The notes under the pieces were generated by a model, which saw only the letters and a list, made by a program, of their open reading frames with translations, made no database searches and was not told the origin of the DNA. A program made the translations under genes and the position numbers. This document shows, in pieces, positions 26,052 through 34,301 of a stretch of 55,190 nt of DNA. Position 1 is the first letter of the stretch. The number at the start of each line of letters is the position of its first letter. This DNA comes from Alkalilimnicola sp. S0819. GTDB taxonomy: Bacteria > Pseudomonadota > Gammaproteobacteria > Nitrococcales > WHIW01. The stretch spans positions 1 to 55,190 of the forward strand of contig NZ_WHIW01000017.1 of the NCBI RefSeq assembly GCF_009295635.1, read 5' to 3'.

Positions 26052-26777
26052 GTGAGCCTGCCCAGTTATTTCATATCCGATCTGCATCTGGACCGGTCAC
26101 GACCGGCCATCACCGACTTGTTCCTGCGCTTTCTGGGGACAGCCGCGGAGGAATGCGAGGCGCTGTACATCCTCGGCGACCTGTTCGAGGCCTGGATCGG
26201 CGACGATGCGGTGGGCCCCGAGGAGCCGGTGATCGCCGGCCTCGCCGCTTTCTCCGCCCGCCGCCCGCTGTACTTTCTGCACGGCAACCGGGATTTCCTC
26301 ATCGGCGAGCGCTTCGCCGCGCTGACCGGCGCGCAGCTGCTGCCGGACCCCTGCGTGCACCGGCTCTACGGGCGCGACGTGCTGCTGATGCACGGCGACC
26401 TGCTCTGCACCGATGACCACGAGTACCAGGCGCTGCGGGTGCAACTACGCGATCCGCGCTGGCAGCAGGCCTTCCTCGCCCGAAGCATCGAGGAGCGCAT
26501 CGCCTTCGCCCGGGATGCCCGGGAGAAGAGCAGCGCGCGCAACAGCCGCACCGAGGAATACCTGATGGACGTCAACCAGGGCACCGTGGAGCGGACACTG
26601 CGCGAGCACGGCGTGGACCGCCTGATCCACGGCCACACCCATCGGCCCGCCGTGCATGAGTTCACGCTGGACGGCGCCGTGGCACAACGCATCGTGTTGG
26701 GTGACTGGTACGAACAGGGCAGCCTGCTGGTCTACGGCCCCGAGGGCTTCGAACTGCGTCAGCTGCCCCTGCCCTGA
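26052..26777 (+). CDS. lpxH: UDP-2,3-diacylglucosamine diphosphatase (GTG start)
   Basis: A 241-residue peripheral membrane metallophosphoesterase that hydrolyses UDP-2,3-diacylglucosamine to lipid X and UMP in lipid A synthesis. All metal motifs are visible: YFISDLHLD (DxH), ILGDLFEAWIGDD (GD), LHGNRDFLIG (GNRD), LMHGDLLCTDD and LIHGHTHRP (GHTH). Length equals E. coli LpxH (240). The GTG start is preceded by GGGGAAG, and no ATG is available near the family N-terminus. Its presence shows a lipid-A-containing Gram-negative outer membrane. Confidence 0.95.
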   Translation: MSLPSYFISDLHLDRSRPAITDLFLRFLGTAAEECEALYILGDLFEAWIGDDAVGPEEPVIAGLAAFSARRPLYFLHGNRDFLIGERFAALTGAQLLPDPCVHRLYGRDVLLMHGDLLCTDDHEYQALRVQLRDPRWQQAFLARSIEERIAFARDAREKSSARNSRTEEYLMDVNQGTVERTLREHGVDRLIHGHTHRPAVHEFTLDGAVAQRIVLGDWYEQGSLLVYGPEGFELRQLPLP

Positions 26778-26782
26778 GCGGC

Positions 26783-27058
26783 TTACAGGCCGATGGCGAA
26801 CATTCTCTCCAGATCGTGCTGGGACTGGGTGCGGAAGGCGATGAGGGTTTCCGTGTCGGCGATGCCCGGCATGGGCTGCAGATGCTCGGTCACCAGCTCG
26901 GCCAGCTTCTCGTTGGAGGCGACCCGCAGGATCACCACCAGATCATAGCGACCGCCCACGGAATAGACCTCGGAGACACCGTTCACCTCCACCAGCGCCT
27001 CGGCCACTTCGTTGACCTTGCCGCGTTCGGCATTGAGCAGGATGATCGCGGTAACCAT
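26783..27058 (-). CDS. Stand-alone Lrp/AsnC ligand-binding (RAM) domain protein
   Basis: A 91-residue protein consisting only of the AsnC-type effector-binding domain: MVTAIILLNAERGKVNEVAEAL, VSEVYSVGGRYDLVVILRV and MPGIADTETLIAF are typical. The helix-turn-helix domain of full Lrp/AsnC regulators (about 60 residues at the N-terminus) is absent, and no frame upstream supplies one. Such proteins form octameric amino-acid-binding assemblies in some bacteria; DNA binding is not expected. CAGGAGCC upstream serves as a ribosome binding site. Between its start and rlmKL lies a 250-base gap with no recognised gene. Confidence 0.88.
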   Translation of the reverse strand: MVTAIILLNAERGKVNEVAEALVEVNGVSEVYSVGGRYDLVVILRVASNEKLAELVTEHLQPMPGIADTETLIAFRTQSQHDLERMFAIGL

Positions 27059-27297
27059 GACAGGCTCCTTAGGGTAGGGTTCAGTTGGTTCAGTTTATCA
27101 GCCATGCGCCGGCATTCACCGTCGCCGTATGGCCGACCCATGCCAGAGCAGGGTATCAGCAGCGCCCCGGCTCGGCCTGCTTGACGAACAGCTCGGCGGC
27201 CAGGCCGGGAATCGGCCAGGGCACCGGAATCGAATACGTCATGCGTCCCCACAATGGCGGGGCCGAGGTTTTCATCAAACCTTTCGGCGCACTCGGG

Positions 27298-27303
27298 TAC
27301 AAT
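27298..27303 (+). promoter_or_regulatory. TACAAT box immediately before rlmKL
   Basis: A TACAAT hexamer ends seven bases before the rlmKL ATG; no clear -35 element is visible at 16-18 bases. If it is the -10 box, the transcript would have almost no 5' leader. No Shine-Dalgarno-like sequence precedes the ATG, in keeping with leaderless initiation. Confidence 0.35.
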
Positions 27304-27310
27304 CCGCGCC

Positions 27311-29434
27311 ATGCAATATTTCGCCACCTGTGCCCGCGGCCTGGAACCCCTGCTCGCGGAGGAACTCGCCGAGCTGGGCGCCCAGGAAATCCGTCAGCGC
27401 CCCGCCGGGGTCGCCTTCCAGGCCCAGCTGCCCAGCGCCTATCGCGTCTGCCTGTGGACCCGCCTGGCGAGCCGGGTGCTGCTGCAACTGACCGAGTTCG
27501 TCGCCACCGACGGCGACGCCCTGTACCAAGGGGCGCTGACGCTGCCCTGGAACGAGCACATGAGCGCCACGCAGCGTTTCGCCGTGGAAGCCACCGGCCG
27601 CTCCCGCGGCATCAATAATAGCCATTATGCGGCGCTGCGCATCAAGGATGCGGTGGTGGACCATTTTCGCGAACGCGACGGCCAGCGCCCCTCGGTGGAT
27701 ACGGCCACACCGCAGATACGGCTGCACTGCCACATTCACCGGGAACGGGCGGCCATCAGCCTGGACCTCTCGGGCGCCAGCCTGCACCGCCGGGGCTACC
27801 GGCTGCAGGGTGCCCGCGCGCCGCTGAAGGAAACCCTGGCCGCCGCCATCCTGCTCCGTGCCCGCTGGCCGGCCTTCGCCGCCCAGGGCCGGCCCCTGCT
27901 GGACCCCATGTGCGGCTCCGCCACCCTGCCCATAGAGGCCGCCCTGATGGCGGCCGATATCGCGCCGGGGCTGCTGCGCGAGGCCTTCGGCCTGGAACAC
28001 TGGCAGGGGCACCGCCCCACGGTGTGGAATGAGCTGCTGGACGAAGCCCGTGCACGGCGCGAAGCCGGGCTCCACAGCCTGCCCCGCATCAGCGGCTACG
28101 ATGCCGACGCCAGCGCGGTACGCACCGCGCTGGAGAACGTGGAGCGCGCCGGCCTGCGCGGTCATGTGCACATCGAGAAACGCGAACTGGACGACCTGCA
28201 GCCCCCCGCCGGCGAGCCCGGCCTGGTGGTGGTCAACCCGCCCTATGGCGAGCGCATCGGCCAGCAGACGCAACTGGTGCCGCTCTATGCCCGCCTCGGG
28301 CAACGCTTTCGCGAAGCCCTGCCCGGCTGGGAGGCGGCGGTGCTGCAACCCCAGGACGACAGCCTGCGCCTGGGTCTCAAGCCCCATCACCGCTACAAGC
28401 TCTTCAACGGCGCCCTGCCCTGCGAACTGGGCCTGTTCGCGCTGGCCACGGAGAAGGAAACCGAAACCGCGCCGGAATTCGCCAACCGCCTGCGCAAGAA
28501 CCTGCGCCACCTGGCGCGCTGGGCAAGGCGCGAAGAGGTCAGTTGCTACCGGGTCTACGACGCCGACATGCCGGAGTACGCCCTGGCGGTGGACCTGTAC
28601 GTGGATGAGCAACAGCGGCGCTGGGCCCATGTGCAGGAATATCAGGCGCCGCCCAGTGTCGAAGCCCACAGGGCCGCCCGGCGCCTGCGCGGGGCGCTGG
28701 CCGCCCTGCCGGAAGCTCTCGACGTGGAGCCGCAGCGAGTGGCCTTCAAGCTGCGCCGGCGTCAGAAGGGCAGTAGCCAGTACCAGCGCCTGGGCGAGCG
28801 GGGGGAGTACCTCACCGTGCGTGAAGGCCCGGCCCGGCTGCGGGTGAACCTGCACGACTACCTGGACACGGGCCTGTTCCTGGATCATCGTCCGGTGCGC
28901 CTGGACCTGGGGCGCCGGGCCCGGGGCAAGCGGTTCTTGAACCTGTTCTGCTATACCGGTGCCGCCACGGTGCACGCCGGCCTGGGCGGCGCGCTGGAGA
29001 CAACCAGCGTGGACCTGTCCAGCCGCTACCTGGACTGGGCCGAGGACAACCTCACCCTCAACGGCCTGGGCGGCTCGCGTCATCGTCTGATCCAGACCGA
29101 TTGCCTGCAGTGGCTGGAAGACGGCGAGGACCGGGGCCGCTACGACCTGATCTTCCTGGACCCGCCCAGCTTCTCCAACTCCAAGCGCATGGCGCAGGAA
29201 CTGGACGTGCAGCGCGATCATGCGTGGCTGATCCGCCACACGGTGGAACTGCTCCGCCCCGGCGGGCTGCTGATCTTCTCCACCAACCGCCGCGGCTTCC
29301 GCCTGGACGACGGTGCCCTGGAAGGGCTGGAGATTCACGACGTGACCAAGGCCAGTATTCCGCCCGACTTCACCCGTCGCCCCGGCATACACCAATGCTT
29401 CGAGATCCGGCGCGCCCAGGGCGATACTGATTGA
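27311..29434 (+). CDS. rlmKL: Bifunctional 23S rRNA methyltransferase RlmKL (m2G2445 / m7G2069)
   Basis: A 707-residue fusion of two rRNA methyltransferases. The N-terminal half (RlmL) has a THUMP domain (about residues 45-155), LLDPMCGSATLPIEAAL as motif I and VVNPPYGERIG as motif IV, giving m2G2445. The C-terminal half (RlmK) has FLNLFCYTGAATVHA as motif I and LDPPSFSNSKRM as its catalytic motif, giving m7G2069. Length agrees with E. coli RlmKL (702). The start at MQYFATCARGLEPLL matches the family; the longer frame to 27254 does not. Followed by a 263-base GC-rich spacer with no recognised gene. Confidence 0.95.
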   Translation: MQYFATCARGLEPLLAEELAELGAQEIRQRPAGVAFQAQLPSAYRVCLWTRLASRVLLQLTEFVATDGDALYQGALTLPWNEHMSATQRFAVEATGRSRGINNSHYAALRIKDAVVDHFRERDGQRPSVDTATPQIRLHCHIHRERAAISLDLSGASLHRRGYRLQGARAPLKETLAAAILLRARWPAFAAQGRPLLDPMCGSATLPIEAALMAADIAPGLLREAFGLEHWQGHRPTVWNELLDEARARREAGLHSLPRISGYDADASAVRTALENVERAGLRGHVHIEKRELDDLQPPAGEPGLVVVNPPYGERIGQQTQLVPLYARLGQRFREALPGWEAAVLQPQDDSLRLGLKPHHRYKLFNGALPCELGLFALATEKETETAPEFANRLRKNLRHLARWARREEVSCYRVYDADMPEYALAVDLYVDEQQRRWAHVQEYQAPPSVEAHRAARRLRGALAALPEALDVEPQRVAFKLRRRQKGSSQYQRLGERGEYLTVREGPARLRVNLHDYLDTGLFLDHRPVRLDLGRRARGKRFLNLFCYTGAATVHAGLGGALETTSVDLSSRYLDWAEDNLTLNGLGGSRHRLIQTDCLQWLEDGEDRGRYDLIFLDPPSFSNSKRMAQELDVQRDHAWLIRHTVELLRPGGLLIFSTNRRGFRLDDGALEGLEIHDVTKASIPPDFTRRPGIHQCFEIRRAQGDTD

Positions 29435-29697
29435 GCCCCCGGGCCGCTGAGGCAGCCAGGGACGCCTCGACAAGGTGGCGACCGCCGCGAATCGCCGCCA
29501 CTCTTTGCCAAGGGGAGCAACGCCGGCGAGGTGCGGCTGCTTACCGCCCGAAGGCACCGCAGGCGGACACGCCCCCGCCCGGCGCCCCAACACCTTTCCA
29601 AAGCCCCGCCACGCCCCCACCTCGAGAAAAACGGCCCCGGCAGTCGCCTACGGGCGCCTGCGGCCATCACGGCACGCATTGCCTCAGGGAGGTTCCC

Positions 29698-30090
29698 ATG
29701 CGCCGTCTGCCCACACACCGTCTGTCCGGCAAGCATCTACTCATGCTCCCGGCAACCCTCGGCCTGCTTGCCGCCTGTGCCTCCACCCCGCCGCCGACCG
29801 GTGAGCTCGCCCAGGCGGACAGCGCCGTGGAACGGGCCGAGCAGGCGGGCGCGGTGGAATACGCCCCCCTCGCCCTGCGTGAAGCCCGCAACAAGCTGCG
29901 CACGGCGCGGGACGCCATGACCGAGAAGAAACACACCCGTGCCCGCCGGCTGGCCGAACAAGCCACCGCCGATGCCGAGTACGCCGAAGCCGAGGCCCGG
30001 GCGGAGCATACGGAGGCACTGGCGGCCGAGAACCTGAGCAGCCTGGACACGCTGCGTGACGAACTGCAACGCCGGGAGGATCGCTCATGA
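29698..30090 (+). CDS. DUF4398-type lipoprotein
   Basis: A 130-residue predicted lipoprotein. The signal peptide ends in a lipobox (LLAAC, Cys at about residue 27), followed by an Ala/Arg/Glu-rich coiled helical region (YAPLALREARNKLRTARDAM, ARRLAEQATADAEYAEAEAR) characteristic of DUF4398. Function is unknown. The family often sits beside an OmpA-type protein, as here, with a 4-base ATGA overlap, implying a coupled pair at the outer membrane. Start chosen at the ATG with GGGAGG upstream; the frame extends further 5' but that part is Pro-rich with no signal. Confidence 0.82.
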   Translation: MRRLPTHRLSGKHLLMLPATLGLLAACASTPPPTGELAQADSAVERAEQAGAVEYAPLALREARNKLRTARDAMTEKKHTRARRLAEQATADAEYAEAEARAEHTEALAAENLSSLDTLRDELQRREDRS

Positions 30091-30980
30091 CAGCCCTGCA
30101 TCCGCGCCTTGTCCTGCTGGTGGTGCTGATCGTTGCCCTGCTCGGCGCCTGCGCCGGCGTTCCCGAACGCAGCGACGCCCTGCGCCAGGCCGAGCAGGCC
30201 GTGGCCTTGGCCGAAGGCAATCCCGCCGTCAGCCGCCATGCCCCGGTGGAACTGGCCCGGGCACAGGAAACCCTGCAGCAGGCCGAGCAGGCCCGCCAAG
30301 CCGATGCCGATACGAACGAAATAGACCACTTGGCGTATCTGGCTCGCCGACAGGCCCAAACCGCCGAAGCCGTGGCGCGGGAGGCCGCCGCGGCTGAAAC
30401 AGCCGTGCGAACCGCGGAACAGCGCCGCCGGCTGATTACCGAGAACCGCGAGCAGGAAGCCGCGCTCGCCCGCGCGGAGGCGCGCCGCCAGCGCGAAATG
30501 GCGGAACGCGCGCAAGCGGAGCTGCGCGATGCCCGCGCCCGCCTACAGGACATGGCGCCCCGTCAGACCGACCGCGGGCTGGTGCTGACCCTGGGCTCTT
30601 TCCTCTTCGCCACCGACAGCGCCGAGCTGCGCCCCTCCGCCGCCGCCTCCTTGGACAAGCTCGCCACCTTCCTGCGGGAGCATCCTCGCCAGCGAGCCAT
30701 CATCGAGGGCCACACCGACGCCACAGGCCCGGATCAGTACAACCTGGAGCTCTCCCAACGCCGGGCCCGAGCGGTGGTGCGCGCGCTGAGTCAGCGCGGC
30801 ATAGATCCGCATCGGCTGCGCGCCATCGGCTACGGCAAGGATCACCCGGTGGCGGACAACAGCTCCGTTGAAGGGCGTAGCCAGAACCGGCGCGTGGAAT
30901 TGGTGCTGAGCGAAGAACCTACGATGCGCGATACCCGCGCCGGCGCCCCGCGGGGTGGGCAAACCGGGCCCAGGGGCTGA
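30087..30980 (+). CDS. OmpA-family lipoprotein with N-terminal DUF4398-like helical region
   Basis: A 297-residue envelope protein. The signal/lipobox is LLGAC (Cys at about residue 22). A long Ala/Glu/Gln/Arg coiled-coil (about residues 30-155) resembles the preceding DUF4398 protein. A C-terminal OmpA domain (about 165-275) has the peptidoglycan-binding pattern FATDSAELRPSA, GHTDATGPDQYNLELSQRRA and QNRRVELVL, with the conserved Asp and Arg that grip meso-diaminopimelate. It probably anchors the outer membrane to the wall. The final 25 residues are low-complexity. Confidence 0.85.
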   Translation: MTALHPRLVLLVVLIVALLGACAGVPERSDALRQAEQAVALAEGNPAVSRHAPVELARAQETLQQAEQARQADADTNEIDHLAYLARRQAQTAEAVAREAAAAETAVRTAEQRRRLITENREQEAALARAEARRQREMAERAQAELRDARARLQDMAPRQTDRGLVLTLGSFLFATDSAELRPSAAASLDKLATFLREHPRQRAIIEGHTDATGPDQYNLELSQRRARAVVRALSQRGIDPHRLRAIGYGKDHPVADNSSVEGRSQNRRVELVLSEEPTMRDTRAGAPRGGQTGPRG

Positions 30981-31188
30981 GCGCCGGGAGAATACCGGAA
31001 GCCGACGAAGGGCCACGACACCCTTTGTGGAAGGCACTTGGCGCTGTCCCAGCAAGGGAGGCGGCCGTGTATCTGCCGATGCCCGCGGCTGACCGGGAAA
31101 TCGGCAAACCTGTCCGCCCCCCCTCGCCGCCGCCCCCAGGGAAAGGCGCGCGAAGTGTCGACGAACAGGCGGTTGGGCCCGGCGCTGG

Positions 31189-31605
31189 CTAGTCCAGGGA
31201 AGGCTTGCCCCGCGCCGCCTTGGTGCGCTGGCGCTGCTTCTTGGCGTCCAGCCGGCGACGCTTGGCCGCGGCGCCGGGTCGGGTGGGAATGCGCGCCTTG
31301 GGCCGCTGGCTGGCCTCCCGCACCAGGTCCATCAGCCGCTGGCGAGCATCTTCCCGGTTCTGCTCACGGCTGCGAAAACGGTGCGCCTCGATCAGCAGAT
31401 CGCCGTCACGGGTCATGCGCCGGCCGGCGAGACGCACCAGACGGCGGCGCAGGGGTTCTGGCAGGGAACGGTTGCGGAAGACGTTGAAGCGCAGCTGCAC
31501 CGCGGTGGCCGTGGTATTCACGTGCTGACCGCCGGGCCCGGGCGAGCGCAGGAATTGCTCCTGCAACTCGCCTTCGTCGATGGCAATGCCGGGGGCGATC
31601 TGCAT
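31189..31605 (-). CDS. arfB: Alternative ribosome-rescue factor B (peptidyl-tRNA hydrolase ArfB/YaeJ)
   Basis: A 138-residue release-factor-like protein that frees ribosomes stalled at mRNA ends lacking a stop codon. The catalytic GGQ is in RSPGPGGQHVNTTATAV. The basic C-terminal tail (RRRLDAKKQRQRTKAARGK) is the part that enters the empty mRNA channel. Length equals E. coli ArfB (140). The start shares a base with the yajQ stop (TGATG), so the two genes are coupled. Downstream 31000-31188 holds no recognised gene. Confidence 0.93.
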   Translation of the reverse strand: MQIAPGIAIDEGELQEQFLRSPGPGGQHVNTTATAVQLRFNVFRNRSLPEPLRRRLVRLAGRRMTRDGDLLIEAHRFRSREQNREDARQRLMDLVREASQRPKARIPTRPGAAAKRRRLDAKKQRQRTKAARGKPSLD

Positions 31606-32087
31606 CAGTCGCGGAAATTGTTGAACTGCAGCGGCAACTCCAGCTCTTCCCCGCGCAGCAGCGCCATCACCGCTTGCAGGTCGTCCCGCTTCTTGCCGGT
31701 CACCCTCAGCTTGTCGCCCTGGATCTGGCTCTGGACCTTGAGCTTGCTCTGCTTGATCAGCTTGCTGATCTTCTTGCCCATGTCCTGATCGATGCCCTGC
31801 CTCAGCGATACCGACTGGCGGGCCTGCTTGCCGCTCTGCTCCGGCTCGCCGGGTTCCACCGCGGCGACATCCACCCCGCGCCTGGCGAGCTTGGCGTAGA
31901 GCACGTCCATCATCTGCTGGAGCTGGAATTCGGACTCGCTCACCAGGGTGATGCGCTCGCCTTCCAGGCTGAAGCTGGAATCGGTGCCCTTGAAATCGAA
32001 TCGGGTGCTGACTTCGCGGTTGGCCTGATCCACCGCGTTGCTCACCTCGTGCATGTCCACTTCGGAAACCACGTCAAAGGAAGGCAT
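31605..32087 (-). CDS. yajQ: YajQ family nucleotide-binding protein
   Basis: A 160-residue cytoplasmic protein with tandem RRM-like folds. MPSFDVVSEVDMHEVSNAVDQ, TRFDFKGTDSSF and LRVTGKKRDDLQ are family hallmarks; length matches (E. coli 163). YajQ-type proteins bind nucleic acid and, in Xanthomonas and Pseudomonas, cyclic di-GMP; which applies here is unknown. It lies 23 bases downstream of nsrR on the same strand and overlaps arfB. Confidence 0.93.
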   Translation of the reverse strand: MPSFDVVSEVDMHEVSNAVDQANREVSTRFDFKGTDSSFSLEGERITLVSESEFQLQQMMDVLYAKLARRGVDVAAVEPGEPEQSGKQARQSVSLRQGIDQDMGKKISKLIKQSKLKVQSQIQGDKLRVTGKKRDDLQAVMALLRGEELELPLQFNNFRD

Positions 32088-32110
32088 GTTCGCTCCACTC
32101 GGCTGCTGAC

Positions 32111-32572
32111 TCAGGCCGGCGGCAAGGTCTTTGCCCCCGGCGGCACGAACAACAGGATACGGGCAAGCTCCGCGCGGGGCGAGAGCAGGTCCTGCAGGGT
32201 ATAGTTGTCGAGCACGCCCAGGAAGGCGGCCAGCGCCTCGCCGAGAATCCCCTTGAGTCGGCAACTGGCGTCGATGCGGCAGTCGTTGCCTGCCTGGAAA
32301 CATTCCACCAGCATCAGGTCTTCTTCGGTGCTGCGCACCAGCACCCCGAGGTTCACGTCCTCCGGCGCCTGGCGCAGCCGGAAGCCGCCGCCCTTGCCGC
32401 GCACGGTCTCCACATAACCCAGCTTGTTCAGCTGGTGCACCACCTTCATCAGATGGTTGCGGGAGATGCCGTAGCGCTCCGCCACTTCCTGGATGGTGGA
32501 GAGTTCCTCGCCCTTGAGCCCCACGTACATCAGCACGCGCAGGCAGTAATCGGTATAGCGTGTCAGTCGCAC
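32111..32572 (-). CDS. nsrR: Rrf2-family nitric-oxide-sensing repressor NsrR (GTG start)
   Basis: A 153-residue Rrf2 regulator. The winged helix (RLTRYTDYCLRVLMYVGL...ISRNHLMKVVHQLNKLGYVETVRGKGGGF) and the three-Cys cluster-binding region (ECFQAGNDCRIDASCRLKG; spacing C-X6-C-X5-C) fit NsrR, whose iron-sulfur cluster reacts with NO and thereby lifts repression. The pairing with nnrS and a matching operator upstream of the operon supports NsrR over IscR. The GTG start has AAGGAG upstream and is the family start position. Last regulatory gene of ybaN-nnrS-nsrR. Confidence 0.9.
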   Translation of the reverse strand: MRLTRYTDYCLRVLMYVGLKGEELSTIQEVAERYGISRNHLMKVVHQLNKLGYVETVRGKGGGFRLRQAPEDVNLGVLVRSTEEDLMLVECFQAGNDCRIDASCRLKGILGEALAAFLGVLDNYTLQDLLSPRAELARILLFVPPGAKTLPPA

Positions 32573-32592
32573 CCGCGGCTCCTTACTCGTTA

Positions 32593-33780
32593 TCAGCCTG
32601 GCCGACCGTCTGGCCGAGGCCGGGTCAATATGGGCCAGTACAACAGTACAAACAGGCTGAAGGCACCCGCCCACAGCACGGCGGACAGATTCACCAGCAG
32701 ACTATATTGTCCACCCGCGTTCACCGCCCCCAGGCTTCTGAGCACCGCCGCCGCCAGCACGCAGACATAGGTGAGCACCGCACCGCGCATCAAGCGCAGC
32801 GGCCGCCCGGTGTGACCCAGGCAAACCCGGGTGATCACGCCGATGATGAGGGTGCCGATGGCCCCCGCGCCCAACACATGAAACCACAGGCTGGGCGTGA
32901 TTGCCTGCATGAAGGGCTGAAGGCCCTTGATCGACAAGGCCGCCACGATCCAGACATAGGCCAGGTGCAGGATCCACAGCAACGGTTGCGCCGCGCTCAG
33001 CCAGCCTCGCCAGGCGAACAGACGCAGCCCGTTGAGCGCCGCCGCCACCAGGGCCAACACACCGACCATCGCCGCCGGCGCGGCGAACAACTCCAGGGGC
33101 ACGATCAGGGCGGTGCTGACGATCACCGCGTGGTCCAGCCGCCGCGGGCGTCGCACCTGCTCCGGCGCCCCGCCCTGCATGCGCAGCCAGTTGGCGGTGA
33201 AGGCCGGAGTGATCCGCCCGGCGATCACCACCATCATCAGCGTGATCAGGTTCAGCCCCAGCACCATGCCGGTACGGGCCGTCATCGCCACGCCGTTGAA
33301 CTCGGCGTGCATGAGCAGGTTCGCCAGCGCCAGCAGGCCGATGATGCCGGCGAGAAACAGGTTCCGCCTGTTCCCATAGCGGCGCAGCACCTGTGCGGTA
33401 TGCAGCCCCAGCACGGCAAGGAAAGCCAGATCCAGCAAGGCCACCAGCAGCGCCGGCAGCCAGCCGCTCAGCCACATGGCGATACGCCCCAGCAACCACA
33501 GGCCCACCAGTGCCTGCAGCCGCCGCCCGGTGAGCGGCGGCGCGCCGGTCCAATTGCACATGGCGGTGAGCAGAAAGCCGGCGATGGCCGCGCCCACCAT
33601 GCCGAAGAGCATTTCATGGGCGTGCCAGAGGCTGGGCTGCATGCTCAGTGGCAGGCGTGCAAAGCCGAAGAACTGGGCGATCCAGACCAACACCACCAGG
33701 GCGGCATAGGCGCCCAGCAGCAGGAAGAAAGGCCGGAACGGATGAGCGAACAGAACACGGGGCCGGGCCTGCTCAGACAT
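32593..33780 (-). CDS. nnrS: NnrS family haem-copper membrane protein
   Basis: A 395-residue polytopic inner-membrane protein with about twelve hydrophobic segments. It is recognised as NnrS from the conserved N-terminal region (FAHPFRPFFLLLGAYA, SMQPSLWHAHEMLFGMVGAA, GFLLTAMCNWTG) and from the His-bearing ITPSLWFHVLGAGAIGT and ITRVCLGHTGRP. NnrS relieves nitrosative stress in several proteobacteria and is a standard NsrR target. The start at MSEQARPRVL overlaps the ybaN stop by 8 bases; the nsrR start follows its own stop by 20 bases. Confidence 0.9.
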   Translation of the reverse strand: MSEQARPRVLFAHPFRPFFLLLGAYAALVVLVWIAQFFGFARLPLSMQPSLWHAHEMLFGMVGAAIAGFLLTAMCNWTGAPPLTGRRLQALVGLWLLGRIAMWLSGWLPALLVALLDLAFLAVLGLHTAQVLRRYGNRRNLFLAGIIGLLALANLLMHAEFNGVAMTARTGMVLGLNLITLMMVVIAGRITPAFTANWLRMQGGAPEQVRRPRRLDHAVIVSTALIVPLELFAAPAAMVGVLALVAAALNGLRLFAWRGWLSAAQPLLWILHLAYVWIVAALSIKGLQPFMQAITPSLWFHVLGAGAIGTLIIGVITRVCLGHTGRPLRLMRGAVLTYVCVLAAAVLRSLGAVNAGGQYSLLVNLSAVLWAGAFSLFVLLYWPILTRPRPDGRPG

Positions 33781-34216
33781 GCGAGCCACCTCCGGAATTT
33801 GCAAAGGATGAGGATGCGCGGCCACGCCGCGCCGCACCCGACGACGGGCGACTCAGCACGTACACCGCCACACCGAGCAGCAGCGCGCTCAGCAGGAGAC
33901 GAAGGGGCAGCGAGGGCAGCACCACCCACAGCCAGCCGGCACTGAGGCCCAGCCCCAGGGCGGCGAGCAGCTTGGCCCGGCGCGGAACAGCCCGGTGCCG
34001 CTGCCAGTCGCGCAGCAGCGGCCCGAATCGGGGATGGCGGTGCAGCCGCCGATGCAGACGGGGCGAACCGCGCATGGCGCAGGCCGCCGCCAGCAACACG
34101 AAAGGCGTGGTGGGCAGCACGGGCAACAGCAGCCCAGCGCCGCCCAGCAACAGGCACGCGTGGGCCAGCGCCAACCAGCCTCTGCGTTGCCATGTTCCTG
34201 CGCTCCTGCCGTTCAC
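33773..34216 (-). CDS. YbaN-like DUF454 inner membrane protein (GTG start)
   Basis: A 147-residue protein of the DUF454 (YbaN) family. The N-terminal pattern WLALAHACLLLGGAGLLLPV, LPTTPFVLLAAACAMRGSPR and HPRFGPLLRDWQRHRAVPRRAK is diagnostic, with about three membrane segments. Function is not known. The GTG start has GGAGG seven bases upstream; no ATG in this frame gives a full N-terminus. It is the first gene behind the NsrR operator, so it is likely induced by NO together with nnrS and nsrR. The tail after the last hydrophobic segment is Ser/Gly-rich. Confidence 0.82.
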   Translation of the reverse strand: MNGRSAGTWQRRGWLALAHACLLLGGAGLLLPVLPTTPFVLLAAACAMRGSPRLHRRLHRHPRFGPLLRDWQRHRAVPRRAKLLAALGLGLSAGWLWVVLPSLPLRLLLSALLLGVAVYVLSRPSSGAARRGRASSSFANSGGGSHV

Positions 34217-34245
34217 CGAGAGCCTCCGGCCTCACCCCGCAAATG

Positions 34246-34268
34246 AACATTTATTCTGTATGCATGTT
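34246..34268 (-). promoter_or_regulatory. NsrR operator upstream of ybaN-nnrS-nsrR
   Basis: A 23-base imperfect palindrome. Read on the minus strand the left half is AACATGCATAC, then one spacer base, then GAATAAATGTT, whose reverse complement is AACATTTATTC. Both halves fit the known NsrR half-site AANATGCATTT with 1-base spacing. It overlaps a possible -10 box (CAGAAT, 17 bases after TTGCTT) 30-50 bases before the ybaN start. This is the only AT-rich patch in the area. Confidence 0.75.
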
Positions 34269-34301
34269 AGAAAACAAGCAAGCGCTCCATGCCCGCGCAC
34301 C

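Noticed and set aside
27060-27310. A possible tRNA or small gene between the AsnC-domain gene and rlmKL
   Set aside because: No cloverleaf could be drawn and no frame had a ribosome binding site with a sensible product.
27275-29620. A 781-codon open frame antisense to rlmKL
   Set aside because: A shadow frame of the well-supported rlmKL gene, with no family features.
29431-29697. N-terminal extension of the DUF4398 lipoprotein
   Set aside because: The extension is Pro/Arg-rich and would bury the lipoprotein signal; the ATG at 29698 has GGGAGG upstream.
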